A DNA stretch of 64,000 bases from Spartinivicinus marinus (lineage in GTDB: Bacteria > Pseudomonadota > Gammaproteobacteria > Pseudomonadales > Zooshikellaceae): positions 4,856,501-4,920,500 of the forward strand of contig NZ_JAPJZK010000001.1 of NCBI RefSeq assembly GCF_026309355.1, written 5' to 3'. The translations under genes were made by a program, and so were the position numbers. The notes under the pieces are model-generated. The model was not told the DNA's origin, made no database searches, and saw nothing but the letters and a program-made list of their open reading frames with translations. Shown piece after piece: positions 17,035 to 27,100 of the stretch; the stretch's first letter is position 1, and each line of letters starts with the position of its first letter.

Positions 17035-17586
17035 TCAGGATTTCAGTTTATCTCCTTGGCCACTGCCTGATACTGTTTTAACGATTAGGCCGAAGTATAA
17101 ACAGAAGTTAAGCTGTTTTAGCATTAAAGCATCAACCTTAGCTAGTTTCTTAGGTGTCGGCATATCTATATTATTAACTTGTGCCAGACCTGTAATACCT
17201 GGCCTGTAGTTATAAACTCCTCGTTTAGCCCTTTCTTTTATAAGTACTTGCTGATTTGGTAAGCAAGGTCCAGCCCCCACCAAACTCATTTGTCCCAATA
17301 ACACATTAATTAATTGGGGCAATTCATCTAGCTTAGTTTTTCGTAAAAAGCTTCCAAGTGGAGTAACTGCTCCTACATCAACTAAGTGCGTTCCAACAGA
17401 AGCTGTTCGAGGATGCATAGTTCGAAATTTAATCAGATAAAAAGGCTGACTACTTTTACCTATACGTTGTTGTATGAATATTGGCTTACCCGTATCAAAA
17501 TAACCAACCAATGTTATAACGAGTAGTACTGGCCAAAGTAACAACAAACCAACTAAAACAGCAAAAAAATCAATTACTCTAAGCAT
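17035..17586 (-). CDS. Initiating sugar-phosphate transferase (PglC/WbaP C-terminal type)
   Basis: A 183-residue monotopic membrane enzyme that would transfer a sugar-1-phosphate to undecaprenyl phosphate, the first committed step of a lipid-linked glycan. A hydrophobic N-terminal hairpin (FFAVLVGLLLLWPVLLVITL) precedes YLIKFRTMHP and the catalytic DELPQLINVLLGQMSLVGAG. The family usually has VGPRP where this protein has VGAGP. NYRPGITGLAQVNNIDMPTP matches the PglC-like subgroup. The gene faces away from the rml operon, with transposon debris downstream of it. It is a good candidate to start the glycan completed by genes at 18.6-37.5 kb. Confidence 0.88.
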   Translation of the reverse strand: MLRVIDFFAVLVGLLLLWPVLLVITLVGYFDTGKPIFIQQRIGKSSQPFYLIKFRTMHPRTASVGTHLVDVGAVTPLGSFLRKTKLDELPQLINVLLGQMSLVGAGPCLPNQQVLIKERAKRGVYNYRPGITGLAQVNNIDMPTPKKLAKVDALMLKQLNFCLYFGLIVKTVSGSGQGDKLKS

Positions 17587-18599
17587 ACGTCAAAACTTAC
17601 TTACCCATCACTAGCAAAAATCGTTTGGAATGAGTCAATTAGTGATGATTATACTTGATTGGCCTGGGTAATTCGAGGCTGTCTAAAAACTAATGGTCTT
17701 AAATGAAGCGAATAGACTGTTTTGGTTAAATATTGACCGCGGTCGTTTTTATCTTTTTCTTCTTCTTCGTAATTTTCCCTTCCTTTGTAATCTGTCTAGA
17801 ACTACTTTAGAAGTGAAGAATGTCTATTCAATCTCTATCTTTCCTGTTTAACTCTTATCAAATCAATGCTTAGTAATATGCTACAAAATAGTACATGCTA
17901 TATAATCTGCTTCTTTTTAAACGACTTATGGTGAGTGGATTACTAAAGGATATGTGAGTTGTAAAGGATATCTAAAGTCTTGGCTATTGATAAGTCTCTT
18001 CTAATACATAGAATCTATTATTAATTAGCACTTTTATTATATAATCGTGGCTTTGTAAATTTAGGTCAGAATAGTAGCCTGATAAGCAATTGGAGTAGAA
18101 GTATGCAGTGCCAGCCACACCTATCTACAAAGCACATATTAGTGTTATATATAGCTCCTCTTTCTTTACATACTTCTTCGGTTCTATTAAACCAGATAGG
18201 TCAAAAAATAGTCGATGGGGTTTTGGTGTAAGTCTTTAAATGAGAATGGTTATCAAAAAAATATATCAAAGCCTCTTAGTCTTGTAGTTTTGTTGTGGTT
18301 TTGGTGATCACCATAATTAACTTAAAAGACAGAAATAGCTGAATATCACAAGGCCATACAAAAAGCTAAATGCTCCTTTTTACAAGGTTCTCAGGAAAAT
18401 AACGGTAAATCCTGGGGCGGTAGCGTGGTTAAAAAATATTCCTATATTAAAGTGGTTAGTATTTTTTATTTGCTGAATTGATGTAGTAAGTTATTAAGTT
18501 GGTTTGGGCTGCTTACATAAATAAAGTGTAAAAAACAAGTATCTTTATATACCGATATTAATTGTTAAGTTTTGTTGTATTTTAGGCGGTTAGAGTAGA
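17587..18599. other. Long leader/intergenic region of the polysaccharide operon
   Basis: About 1 kb without a convincing gene, between the divergent sugar transferase and rmlB. It is AT-rich, with several TATAAT-like sequences (17898-17903 and 18039-18044), neither having a clear -35 partner. The ops element at 18416-18427 implies a transcribed leader, so the operon promoter should lie upstream of it. Confidence 0.5.
18416..18427 (+). promoter_or_regulatory. ops element (JUMPstart core)
   Basis: GGCGGTAGCGTG matches the ops consensus exactly. The bases before it (TAAATCCTGG) resemble the TAAGCCAGG part of the longer JUMPstart sequence. In enterobacteria and relatives this element pauses RNA polymerase in the leader of O-antigen, capsule and LPS operons and recruits RfaH, which suppresses premature termination over long transcripts. 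It lies 172 bp before rmlB, on the same strand as the operon. RfaH itself is not in the window. Confidence 0.85.
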
Positions 18600-19667
18600 A
18601 TGAAAATTTTAGTAACAGGAGGAGCCGGATTTATAGGCTCGGCTGTTGTTCGGCATATCATAAATAAAACAAATGATAGTGTTATTAATGTAGATAAGCT
18701 GACTTATGCAGGAAATCTTGAGTCGCTGAAAAACGTAACTAATAACGATAGATATGTATTTGAACAACTTGATATTTGTGATCATCTCTTATTGAAGAAA
18801 GCTTTTACTACACACAAGCCTGATGTGGTAATGCATTTAGCTGCAGAAAGTCATGTAGACCGTTCCATTGATGGTCCTACAGCGTTTATTGAAACCAATA
18901 TTGTAGGTACCTATACATTACTTGAGGTAGCTAGGGAATATTGGAATAATCTAAGTGATGAGAAAAAAGCAACATTTCGTTTTCACCATATTTCGACTGA
19001 TGAAGTATATGGTGACCTGGGAGATAGCAAAGCGTTATTTTTAGAAACTACATCATACTCGCCTAGCAGCCCATACTCTGCTTCTAAAGCTTCAAGCGAC
19101 CATCTTGTGCGTGCATGGCATCGCACTTTTGGCTTGCCAGTTTTAATCACCAACTGTTCGAATAATTATGGCCCCTACCATTTCCCTGAGAAATTAATTC
19201 CTTTAACAATTTTAAATGCATTAGAAGGTAAAGCTTTACCTGTTTATGGGGATGGTAAACAAATACGTGATTGGCTTTATGTAGAGGATCATGCAGCTGC
19301 ACTTTATAAGGTTGTCACTACTGGAATAGTAGGTGAAACCTATAATATTGGTGGTCATAACGAAAAAACAAATATAGAAGTAGTCAAAACAATTTGTACT
19401 TTATTAGAAGAGTTAGCCCCTAATAAACCTGATGGTATTAGCCAATATCAGGACTTAATTACTTATGTTCAAGACCGTCCAGGTCATGATTTACGGTATG
19501 CGATTGATGCCATGAAAATTGAACAGGAGCTAGGCTGGACACCGGCAGAAACATTTGAATCAGGTATTCGAAAAACAGTTCAGTGGTATTTAAATAACCA
19601 AGAGTGGTGGAGCCGAGTACTCGACGGATCTTATAGCCGAGAACGTTTAGGCGTGGGGGCAAACTAG
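18600..19667 (+). CDS. rmlB: dTDP-glucose 4,6-dehydratase
   Basis: A 355-residue extended short-chain dehydrogenase, the second enzyme of dTDP-L-rhamnose synthesis. The NAD-binding [14 protein letters not shown] is at residues 7-20. The catalytic region shows [10 protein letters not shown] and, downstream, [15 protein letters not shown] with the Tyr-Lys pair. [18 protein letters not shown] and [16 protein letters not shown] are diagnostic for RmlB. It heads the rmlBADC cluster and is the first gene after the ops element. rmlA starts three bases after its stop, so co-translation is likely. Length and motifs are normal. Confidence 0.96.
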   Translation: MKILVTGGAGFIGSAVVRHIINKTNDSVINVDKLTYAGNLESLKNVTNNDRYVFEQLDICDHLLLKKAFTTHKPDVVMHLAAESHVDRSIDGPTAFIETNIVGTYTLLEVAREYWNNLSDEKKATFRFHHISTDEVYGDLGDSKALFLETTSYSPSSPYSASKASSDHLVRAWHRTFGLPVLITNCSNNYGPYHFPEKLIPLTILNALEGKALPVYGDGKQIRDWLYVEDHAAALYKVVTTGIVGETYNIGGHNEKTNIEVVKTICTLLEELAPNKPDGISQYQDLITYVQDRPGHDLRYAIDAMKIEQELGWTPAETFESGIRKTVQWYLNNQEWWSRVLDGSYSRERLGVGAN

Positions 19668-19670
19668 AAT

Positions 19671-20558
19671 ATGAAAGGTATTATATTGGCGGGAGGCTCG
19701 GGTACACGATTGTACCCTATTACTCGAGGCGTATCTAAGCAGCTACTACCTGTTTATGATAAACCAATGATTTACTACCCCCTTTCAACCCTCATGTTAG
19801 CAGGTATTCGGGACATCTTAATTATTACAACACCCGAAGATAATGAAAGTTTTAAACGTCTTCTTGGGGATGGTTCTGACTTTGGGATTAACCTTGAATA
19901 TGCTATTCAAGAAAGCCCTGATGGTTTGGCACAGGCATTTATTATTGGTGAAGAGTTTATTGGAGAGAGTACCTGCTGTCTGGTATTGGGTGATAATATC
20001 TTCTACGGTCAATCTTTTAGTAATATGCTGAAAAAAGCAGCTACCCGAGAGTTCGGTGCAACTGTGTTTGGTTATCAGGTGAAAGACCCAGAACGTTTTG
20101 GTGTCGTTGAATTTAACAGTGATATGAAGGCTATTTCCATTGAAGAGAAGCCAACAGCACCTAAGTCCAACTATGCTGTAACAGGTCTATATTTTTACGA
20201 TAAACGAGTGGTTGAGTTTGCAAAGTCAGTGAAACCTTCTGCACGTGGTGAATTGGAAATTACCAGCATTAACCAAATGTATCTCGAAAATGAAGCTTTA
20301 CATGTAGAGCAATTAGGGCGTGGATTTGCATGGTTGGATACTGGAACTCATGAAAGCTTACATGAAGCATCGTCATTTGTTCAAACCATAGAGCACCGAC
20401 AGGGTTTAAAAATAGCTTGTCTTGAAGAGATTGCATGGCGTAATGGCTGGCTTACAGACATAGAGCTACTACAAATATCCAGTTCTATGATGAAAAATGA
20501 CTATGGTAAATATTTAAAGTCTTTACTTAATACAAAGATATTAACCAAAAATATTTAA
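19671..20558 (+). CDS. rmlA: Glucose-1-phosphate thymidylyltransferase
   Basis: A 295-residue nucleotidyltransferase making dTDP-glucose from dTTP and glucose-1-phosphate, the first step to dTDP-L-rhamnose. It begins with [20 protein letters not shown], the nucleotide-binding loop. [20 protein letters not shown] follows, then [11 protein letters not shown] with the metal-binding Asp, and [17 protein letters not shown]. The length is typical. The gene follows rmlB after three bases and precedes rmlD after eight, in a tight operon. The enzyme is usually feedback-inhibited by dTDP-rhamnose. Nothing unusual is seen. Confidence 0.96.
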   Translation: MKGIILAGGSGTRLYPITRGVSKQLLPVYDKPMIYYPLSTLMLAGIRDILIITTPEDNESFKRLLGDGSDFGINLEYAIQESPDGLAQAFIIGEEFIGESTCCLVLGDNIFYGQSFSNMLKKAATREFGATVFGYQVKDPERFGVVEFNSDMKAISIEEKPTAPKSNYAVTGLYFYDKRVVEFAKSVKPSARGELEITSINQMYLENEALHVEQLGRGFAWLDTGTHESLHEASSFVQTIEHRQGLKIACLEEIAWRNGWLTDIELLQISSSMMKNDYGKYLKSLLNTKILTKNI

Positions 20559-20566
20559 ATAAAATA

Positions 20567-21439
20567 ATGAAAGTACTAGTTACTGGTTGTAAAGGTCAAG
20601 TGGGTACTTACCTTGAGAAACAACTAAAAAATAAGGCTGAGCTTATAGCTGTAGGTCGTGAAGAACTTGACATCACAAATGAAACTGCAGTTATTAACCT
20701 TGTAACAAACATTCAACCAGATTTTATAATTAATGCGGCAGCTTATACTGCTGTAGATAAAGCAGAGGTTGAGAGAGAACTTGCATATAAAGTTAATAGA
20801 GATGGAGCTCTTTTTCTGGCCAAAGCAGCAGAGTTAGTCAATGCAGTCATATTACATCTATCTACAGATTATGTTTTTGATGGTGCACTTAATAGAAGTT
20901 ATATAGAAACAGATGAGCCATCACCAAATAATATCTATGGAGCAAGTAAGCTTGCTGGTGAAAAAGCTATTATTCAAAACTGTTCAAAATATGTAATCTT
21001 GCGTACAGCTTGGGTATTTGGCGAATATGGTAGTAACTTTGTAAAAACTATGCTTAGGTTGGCGGGGGAAAAAGAAAAGCTTTCTATTGTTGGTGATCAG
21101 TATGGAGGCCCCACATTTGCTGGTGATATTGCCTCAGCTTTAATTAGCATCGCAGAAAAAATTAAAAATAGTAATGACATTCACTATGGTGTTTACCACT
21201 ATTCTGGAATGCCATATGTAAATTGGTATGACTTTGCAGTTGAAATTTTCAAGTCTGCTATTGAAAGACAAGAATTTGATAGGACACCTATATTAAATTC
21301 AATACCTACTAAAGATTATCCCACTCCAGCAAAACGCCCAGTGAACTCATGTCTAAACTGCAAAAAAATAGAAACACAATTTGGAATTAAACCAAGTAAT
21401 TGGCAGCAAGCATTAAATAATATTCAAGTTTACGTATAA
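20567..21439 (+). CDS. rmlD: dTDP-4-dehydrorhamnose reductase
   Basis: A 290-residue NAD(P)-dependent reductase completing dTDP-L-rhamnose. It has the N-terminal Rossmann motif MKVLVTGCKGQVGTYL, NAAAYTAVDKAE, HLSTDYVFDGA with the catalytic Thr/Asp region, and YGASKLAGEKAI with the Tyr-Lys pair. RTAWVFGEYGSNFVKTML is also characteristic. It acts in the cytosol on the product of RmlC, which is encoded immediately downstream. The codon use becomes more AT-rich from here into the exporter genes, which may hint at separate origins of the operon's parts. Confidence 0.95.
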   Translation: MKVLVTGCKGQVGTYLEKQLKNKAELIAVGREELDITNETAVINLVTNIQPDFIINAAAYTAVDKAEVERELAYKVNRDGALFLAKAAELVNAVILHLSTDYVFDGALNRSYIETDEPSPNNIYGASKLAGEKAIIQNCSKYVILRTAWVFGEYGSNFVKTMLRLAGEKEKLSIVGDQYGGPTFAGDIASALISIAEKIKNSNDIHYGVYHYSGMPYVNWYDFAVEIFKSAIERQEFDRTPILNSIPTKDYPTPAKRPVNSCLNCKKIETQFGIKPSNWQQALNNIQVYV

Positions 21440-21443
21440 TTTT

Positions 21444-21989
21444 ATGAAAGTAATAGATACCAAAATTCCAGATGTAAAAATTATTGAGCCTACAGTATAT
21501 GGTGATGAACGTGGTTTCTTTATGGAAACTTGGCAACAAAAGAAGTTTGAGGAATTAGTTACAGGAAAGCCTACTACTTTTGTGCAGGATAACCACTCTA
21601 AATCGAAAAAAGGGATTCTCCGTGGCTTGCATTATCAGACAGAAAATACACAAGGGAAGTTAGTTCGTGTTATTTCTGGTGAAGTATATGATGTAGCTGT
21701 GGATATCAGAAAAAAATCACCAACATTTGGGAAATGGGTTGGTGTATATCTTTCGGCAGAAAATCAGCGACAACTTTGGATTCCAGAAGGCTTTGCTCAT
21801 GGGTTTTATGTGACTAGTGACTATGCTGAGTTTGTATATAAGTGTACAGACTATTACAATCCTGGTGCAGAAGTTTCAATATTGTGGTGTGATGAAGACT
21901 TGTGTATAGACTGGCCTATTGATGAACATCCAGTTTTGTCTGAAAAGGATGAAAATGCAATAAGCTTTATCGATGTAAATAGGCTATAA
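21444..21989 (+). CDS. rmlC: dTDP-4-dehydrorhamnose 3,5-epimerase
   Basis: A 181-residue cupin-fold epimerase, the third enzyme of the dTDP-L-rhamnose pathway. GDERGFFMETWQQKKF, QDNHSKSKKGILRGLHYQ with the catalytic His, VYDVAVDIRKKSPTFGKW and WIPEGFAHGFYVTSD are all family signatures. The start ATG lies four bases after the rmlD stop. With rmlB, rmlA and rmlD it completes the pathway in one transcription unit, so the exported glycan very likely contains L-rhamnose. Confidence 0.96.
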   Translation: MKVIDTKIPDVKIIEPTVYGDERGFFMETWQQKKFEELVTGKPTTFVQDNHSKSKKGILRGLHYQTENTQGKLVRVISGEVYDVAVDIRKKSPTFGKWVGVYLSAENQRQLWIPEGFAHGFYVTSDYAEFVYKCTDYYNPGAEVSILWCDEDLCIDWPIDEHPVLSEKDENAISFIDVNRL

Positions 21990-22009
21990 AATAGCGAATA
22001 TATTGTAGA

Positions 22010-22843
22010 ATGAACTCTAAACAAAAAAACTCATACTCATTAATTTCTGGAATACGCTTAGTAATAAAAAACTGGGAGTTGGTTAGTCAAACAACCAAGC
22101 GTGATATAATAAGTAGATATAGAGGTTCTATTGCTGGAGTAACTTGGGCTTTTTTTTACCCAGTTATCTTATTAGCTGTATACACTGTAGTGTTTTCAGT
22201 AATATTTAAAGCAAGGTGGATTCCTGGAAATATTGATGAAAGTAAAATAGATTTTGCGCTTATATTATTTATAGGTATGATATACTTTAATTTTTTTTCA
22301 GAATCAATTAACCGCTCACCTCTAATAATTAACTCAAATGTTAACTTTGTAAAAAAGGTTGTTTTCCCTATCGAATTGCTACCCATTAATATAATACTCT
22401 CAGCATTTTTTCACTTGCTCATAAGTATTTTTGTATGGGGGGGAGCTATGTTGTTTTTTAAAGGGAGTATACCAATAACAACAATTTACTTGCCGCTTGT
22501 ATTATTGCCTTTTCTCCTATTTATGACAGGACTCAGCTTTATGCTTTCTGCAGTGGGAGTGTATTTAAAGGATATGTCTCAATTGACAGGTGTTATTTCT
22601 ACCATGATGATGTTTTTATCACCAATTTTCTTTTCACTAGAAACAGTTCCTGATCAATTAAAATGGTTTATGAAAATAAACCCATTGACATATTTTATTG
22701 AGGAAAGTAGAACATTGATGTTTTTTGGTGAAAAGCCAGATTTAAAATTATGTTTAATTTATTGGGTCTTAGGTATCGTGGCTCTTCAAATTGGTTATTT
22801 CTTCTTCCAAAAAACAAGAAAAGGGTTTGCTGATGTTATCTGA
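22010..22843 (+). CDS. wzm: Polysaccharide ABC exporter, permease subunit
   Basis: A 277-residue ABC-2-type inner-membrane protein with about six hydrophobic segments. The N terminus has SQTTKRDIISRYRGSIAGVT, the cytosolic amphipathic region shared by Wzm/KpsM/TagG proteins, followed by WAFFYPVILLAVYTVVFSVI. With the ATPase encoded next, it would export a complete lipid-linked glycan across the inner membrane. This implies the ABC-transporter-dependent pathway, as no Wzx flippase or Wzy polymerase is seen in the window. The stop overlaps the start of wzt by 11 bases. Confidence 0.92.
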   Translation: MNSKQKNSYSLISGIRLVIKNWELVSQTTKRDIISRYRGSIAGVTWAFFYPVILLAVYTVVFSVIFKARWIPGNIDESKIDFALILFIGMIYFNFFSESINRSPLIINSNVNFVKKVVFPIELLPINIILSAFFHLLISIFVWGGAMLFFKGSIPITTIYLPLVLLPFLLFMTGLSFMLSAVGVYLKDMSQLTGVISTMMMFLSPIFFSLETVPDQLKWFMKINPLTYFIEESRTLMFFGEKPDLKLCLIYWVLGIVALQIGYFFFQKTRKGFADVI

Positions 22844-24164
22844 TGAAGTTGCAGTCAAAGTAAATAATGTTAGTAAATACTTTAAAATTTATGATAAACC
22901 TCATGATAGAATTAAACAAATTTTCACTAAACCAGAAAATAAAAAATACTATAGAGAATTTTGTGCATTAAATAACATTTCATTCGAGATTAAAAAAGGT
23001 GATACTGTAGGTATTATTGGTAGAAATGGTGCTGGAAAATCTACACTATTACAAATAATATGTGGTACGTTGACACCCACTATTGGCAGTGTTGAATTAA
23101 ATGGAAAGTTGGCTGCATTACTTGAACTTGGTGCAGGTTTTAATCCCGAATTTACTGGTCGTGAGAATATTTATTTAAATGGAGCTATTTTGGGGTTGTC
23201 GAAAGGGAATATTGATAGTGTTTGTCAAGATATAATTAACTTTTCAGAGCTTAACGAGTTTATAGATCGTCCAGTGAAAACATACTCAAGTGGTATGTAT
23301 GTTAGACTTGGGTTTTCTGTAGCTGCTCATGTCAATGCTGATATACTAATAATTGATGAAGCTTTATCTGTTGGTGATATCTTCTTTCAACAAAAATGTA
23401 TGAGATATCTACAAGAGTTTAAATCCCAAGGTGGAACATTGCTTTTTGTTAGTCATGATACATCAACTGTTCTTAGCATGTGTCAAAAGGCAATAATACT
23501 GTTTCCTGGTGGAGAAAAGCCTGCCATTGAAGGTACTACAGAAGAAATATGTAAAAATTATGTAAATGACCTTTATCAAGAAAAAAATGAAACTAAAGTT
23601 TGTTTAGCAAGTAGCTCAATAGTTGAAGAAAAAAGATGTTTTTTGGAATTGCAAGGTGAAAAGCAACTGGAAAATATATACAGAATTGGTCAGTTTAGGC
23701 ATGAAGCTGAATCTTTTGGAATTGGTGGGGCAAGAATAAGACAAGTAGTTTTTCTTGATGAAGAAAATAATGAACTGAATTCGATAGTTGATGGTAATAC
23801 TGTAACACTTAGGATTCAAATAGAGATAAATAGAGATATAAGAAATCCTGTTATTGGATTTATGATAAAAGATAAAAAGGGGCAATATATATATACCGAA
23901 GATAGCGGTGCTTCTTATAGAAATTTAGGTATTAGCTTTAAAAAAGGAGAGACTGTTCAAGCAGATTTTAGTTTTTCGATGCCCGTATTAATTCGAGGAT
24001 CATATACCCTTAATGTTGCTATTTCCGATGGTATCTTAGATGATCATCAACAATTACACTGGATTCATGATGCGATAAGAATTGATGTTTTACAAGGGCG
24101 TCTTGTGCATGGATATTGTGGAGTAAATAATCTAAATATAAATCTTCGTTGGATTAATAAATGA
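22833..24164 (+). CDS. wzt: Polysaccharide ABC exporter, ATPase with glycan-binding C-terminal domain
   Basis: About 443 residues. The N-terminal ABC ATPase has Walker A GIIGRNGAGKSTLLQ, signature YSSGMYVRLGFSVAAH, Walker B ADILIIDEALSVGD and the switch His in FVSHDTS. After about residue 270 comes a C-terminal beta-sandwich domain of the Wzt_C type, including GSYTLNVAISDG. In Wzt proteins this domain recognises the finished, often methyl- or phosphate-capped glycan. ATG 22833 is chosen since an AGGG lies upstream and it gives the natural MLSDEVAVKVNNVSKYF start. The stop overlaps the ATG of the next gene (ATGA), so wzm, wzt and the fusion are translationally coupled. Confidence 0.93.
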   Translation: MLSDEVAVKVNNVSKYFKIYDKPHDRIKQIFTKPENKKYYREFCALNNISFEIKKGDTVGIIGRNGAGKSTLLQIICGTLTPTIGSVELNGKLAALLELGAGFNPEFTGRENIYLNGAILGLSKGNIDSVCQDIINFSELNEFIDRPVKTYSSGMYVRLGFSVAAHVNADILIIDEALSVGDIFFQQKCMRYLQEFKSQGGTLLFVSHDTSTVLSMCQKAIILFPGGEKPAIEGTTEEICKNYVNDLYQEKNETKVCLASSSIVEEKRCFLELQGEKQLENIYRIGQFRHEAESFGIGGARIRQVVFLDEENNELNSIVDGNTVTLRIQIEINRDIRNPVIGFMIKDKKGQYIYTEDSGASYRNLGISFKKGETVQADFSFSMPVLIRGSYTLNVAISDGILDDHQQLHWIHDAIRIDVLQGRLVHGYCGVNNLNINLRWINK

Positions 24165-27100
24165 CCAGTAATATTGAGACCTCCAATACTAAGTATGGTG
24201 AATTTTATATAATCGAAAATGATAGTATTATTTCACAGTCTATAAAGATGTACGGTGAATGGGCTGAAAATGAAATCTGTATTCTTAAGCGTTTTATAAA
24301 GAAAAACAGTATTGTTTTCGACGTAGGAGCATTTATAGGAACTCATAGTAGAGCTTTTTCTCATTTGGCTGCTAATGGTAAAGTATTTTCCTTTGAGCCT
24401 AGACAAGAACTATTTAATATTTTATCAAAGAATATCGAAGTAGCACCGTTAAGTAACATAGAAGCATTTAATATTGGTGTAGGAAATAAAAATTCTATTA
24501 TAAGTGTTCCAAAACTCTCATTAGTTGAGAATGAGAATTTTGGAGGGCTACCTTTACTCAATTGTATAGACACTACTAATGTACAAGAAGTTGAAGTTTA
24601 TGCACTAGATAAATTAAACTTTAAAAATGTAGATTTTATAAAAATTGATGTAGAAGGCATGGAAATAGATGTTCTTTTTGGGGCTGAAAAACTAATAGAA
24701 AATAATGAGCCAGTTATTTTTCTTGAGGTAAATAGCCTTAACAACTCTCGTCAAGTACTAGAGTGGGCAAGTCAAAGAGAGTATGATATTTATGGCGTTA
24801 TTGCTGATGCCTATAATAAATTGAATTTTAAGAATAATCAAGAAAATATTTTTTTAAATGCTTCGGAAGCTGGGCTTTTATTGTTAAAAAATAATATAAC
24901 TGATGAGTATTGTGTAAAAGATTTAGTTAAAATTTCATGCCTAGACGATGTGGCTCTTTTATTAATGCATAAACCTCAATACCCTTACGAAGTTTTGGCA
25001 AATACATCTTCAGCAGAAATGTTAGGATTAAATTACACATCGCCATTGAGTGACAAATTGCTTGACTCTATCAGAAGAATGGATGCAGAAATTGTAGAAA
25101 AAAATACATTAATCCTAAATTATATATCTGAAAGTGATAAGATAAAAGATCAATTAAAGAAAAAAAATCTTGATCTTTTAGAGCTAGAGCAAAGAAGAGC
25201 ATTGCTAGTAAAAATATTGGATAATGAATACAAAGTGTCTGAAAAAGAGAAATACATTGATTTACATAGTATTGCTAAGATGAAATATATTAAGCTTTTA
25301 AACAGTATTTTCTCTGTCCTTAAAACAGGCAAAAGAATTATGAATAATGTGACTATAGTTATACCAGTTTACCGTGGTATGCATGAGACAAAAGATTGTA
25401 TTCATTCAACTTTAAAGTCAATTCCTAGTTGGGCAACATTATTAGTTATTAATGATTGTTCCCCAGATGAAGAACTGTCTTACTGGCTTAGAAGCTATTC
25501 CAAAAAGAAAAATTTTCAGCTAATTGAAAATGATAAAAACTTAGGGTTTGTTGCCACTGTTAATATTGGTATGGCTTTGAATTTACACAGTGATATATTA
25601 CTACTTAATAGTGATGTAGAAGTACCTGAGTCTAATTGGCTTGAACGTATTAGACAAGCTGCTTATTCTGATGAAAAAATTGGAAGTGTAACCCCCTTTT
25701 CAAATAATGCGACCATATGTAGTTTCCCGAATTTTTGTGAAGATAATGAATTACTAGGTAATTTAAATGTCACAGAAATTGACAATATATTCTCTGACTT
25801 AGAATTGGAAACAAATATAGTTGAAGTTCCAACAGGTGTTGGTTTTTGTATGTATTTAAGACGAGATTGTCTTAATGATGTAGGCTACTTTGATGAAGAA
25901 ACATTTGGTAAAGGATATGGTGAGGAAAATGATTGGTGTCAACGGGCACTTAAAGCAGGCTGGAAAAATACTCATCAGCTGAATGTGTTTGCATTCCATA
26001 AAGGGGGGGTTAGTTTCGCTGATGAAGGTGATCCTAGAAAAGATAAAGCTCTAGAGCTACTTCAGTCTTTGCATCCTGATTATGTTCGAGACGTACATAA
26101 CTTTATTTCTCATGATCCTGCAAAAAAAGCAAGGGAATTAGCTTTTTTATCGCTTCTAAGAAAAAGTAAAAAGAAAAAAGTACTGCTTGTTTCACATAGG
26201 CTAGGTGGTGGTGTAAGTCAGCATATAAATGAGTTAGTAGAGTTTTACGCTAATGAAGTAGACTTTCTAAAGCTTGTTCCAACAGAAATAGAGAACACAG
26301 TAACTGTAACTTATTTTTTAAATGGCAAAGAGGTTAATTTTAAGCACACATTCAATGTTAAAGAAGAGTTCACTATACTGGAGGAATTACTTCTTTATGT
26401 GGGTGTAGATAGGGTTCATTATCACCATACAATGGAGCTTCCAGATGAGTTATTTGGCCTAGCAACAAAGCTTAACTTAGAGTATGACTATACAGTTCAT
26501 GATTATTTCTCGATTAACGGTAATCCAACCTTAACAAATAACGATGGAATTTTTGTTGGCGAAGATAAAAATAAGACGGATGTTATGTGTGCAAGTCGTT
26601 ATCCAATATCATGCACAATAGATGAGTGGCGAATGAAATATGGTATTTTCGTAAATAATGCTAGTAGAATAATTTGTCCATCTAAAGATACTGCAAAAAG
26701 GTTTTGTGAAGTCTATTCAAGTTGCTTTGCCAAAATTATAGTTTCTTATCATCATGATGTTTGTGTCAAAAAAACATTTGCTGGTAAAATTAGGAAGTTT
26801 ACAATAACCCCTAAGAAAAAAATATTAATTCTTGGGGCTTTAAGTAAAGAAAAAGGTGCTGATATACTTGAGAAAGTCGCTGCTTCTACTTCCCATGAAT
26901 TTCATCTGCTAGGTTATGCATATAAACCTCTAGAGGGCGTAATAACTCACGGACCTTATGATATAGTGGAAGCTGATGACTTAATTGAACAGATAAACCC
27001 TGACTGTATTTGGTTTCCTGCAGTTTGGCCAGAAACATATAGCTATACATTATCTATAGCATTAAGAACAAATTTGCCTATTATCTGCCCTAATCTTGGT

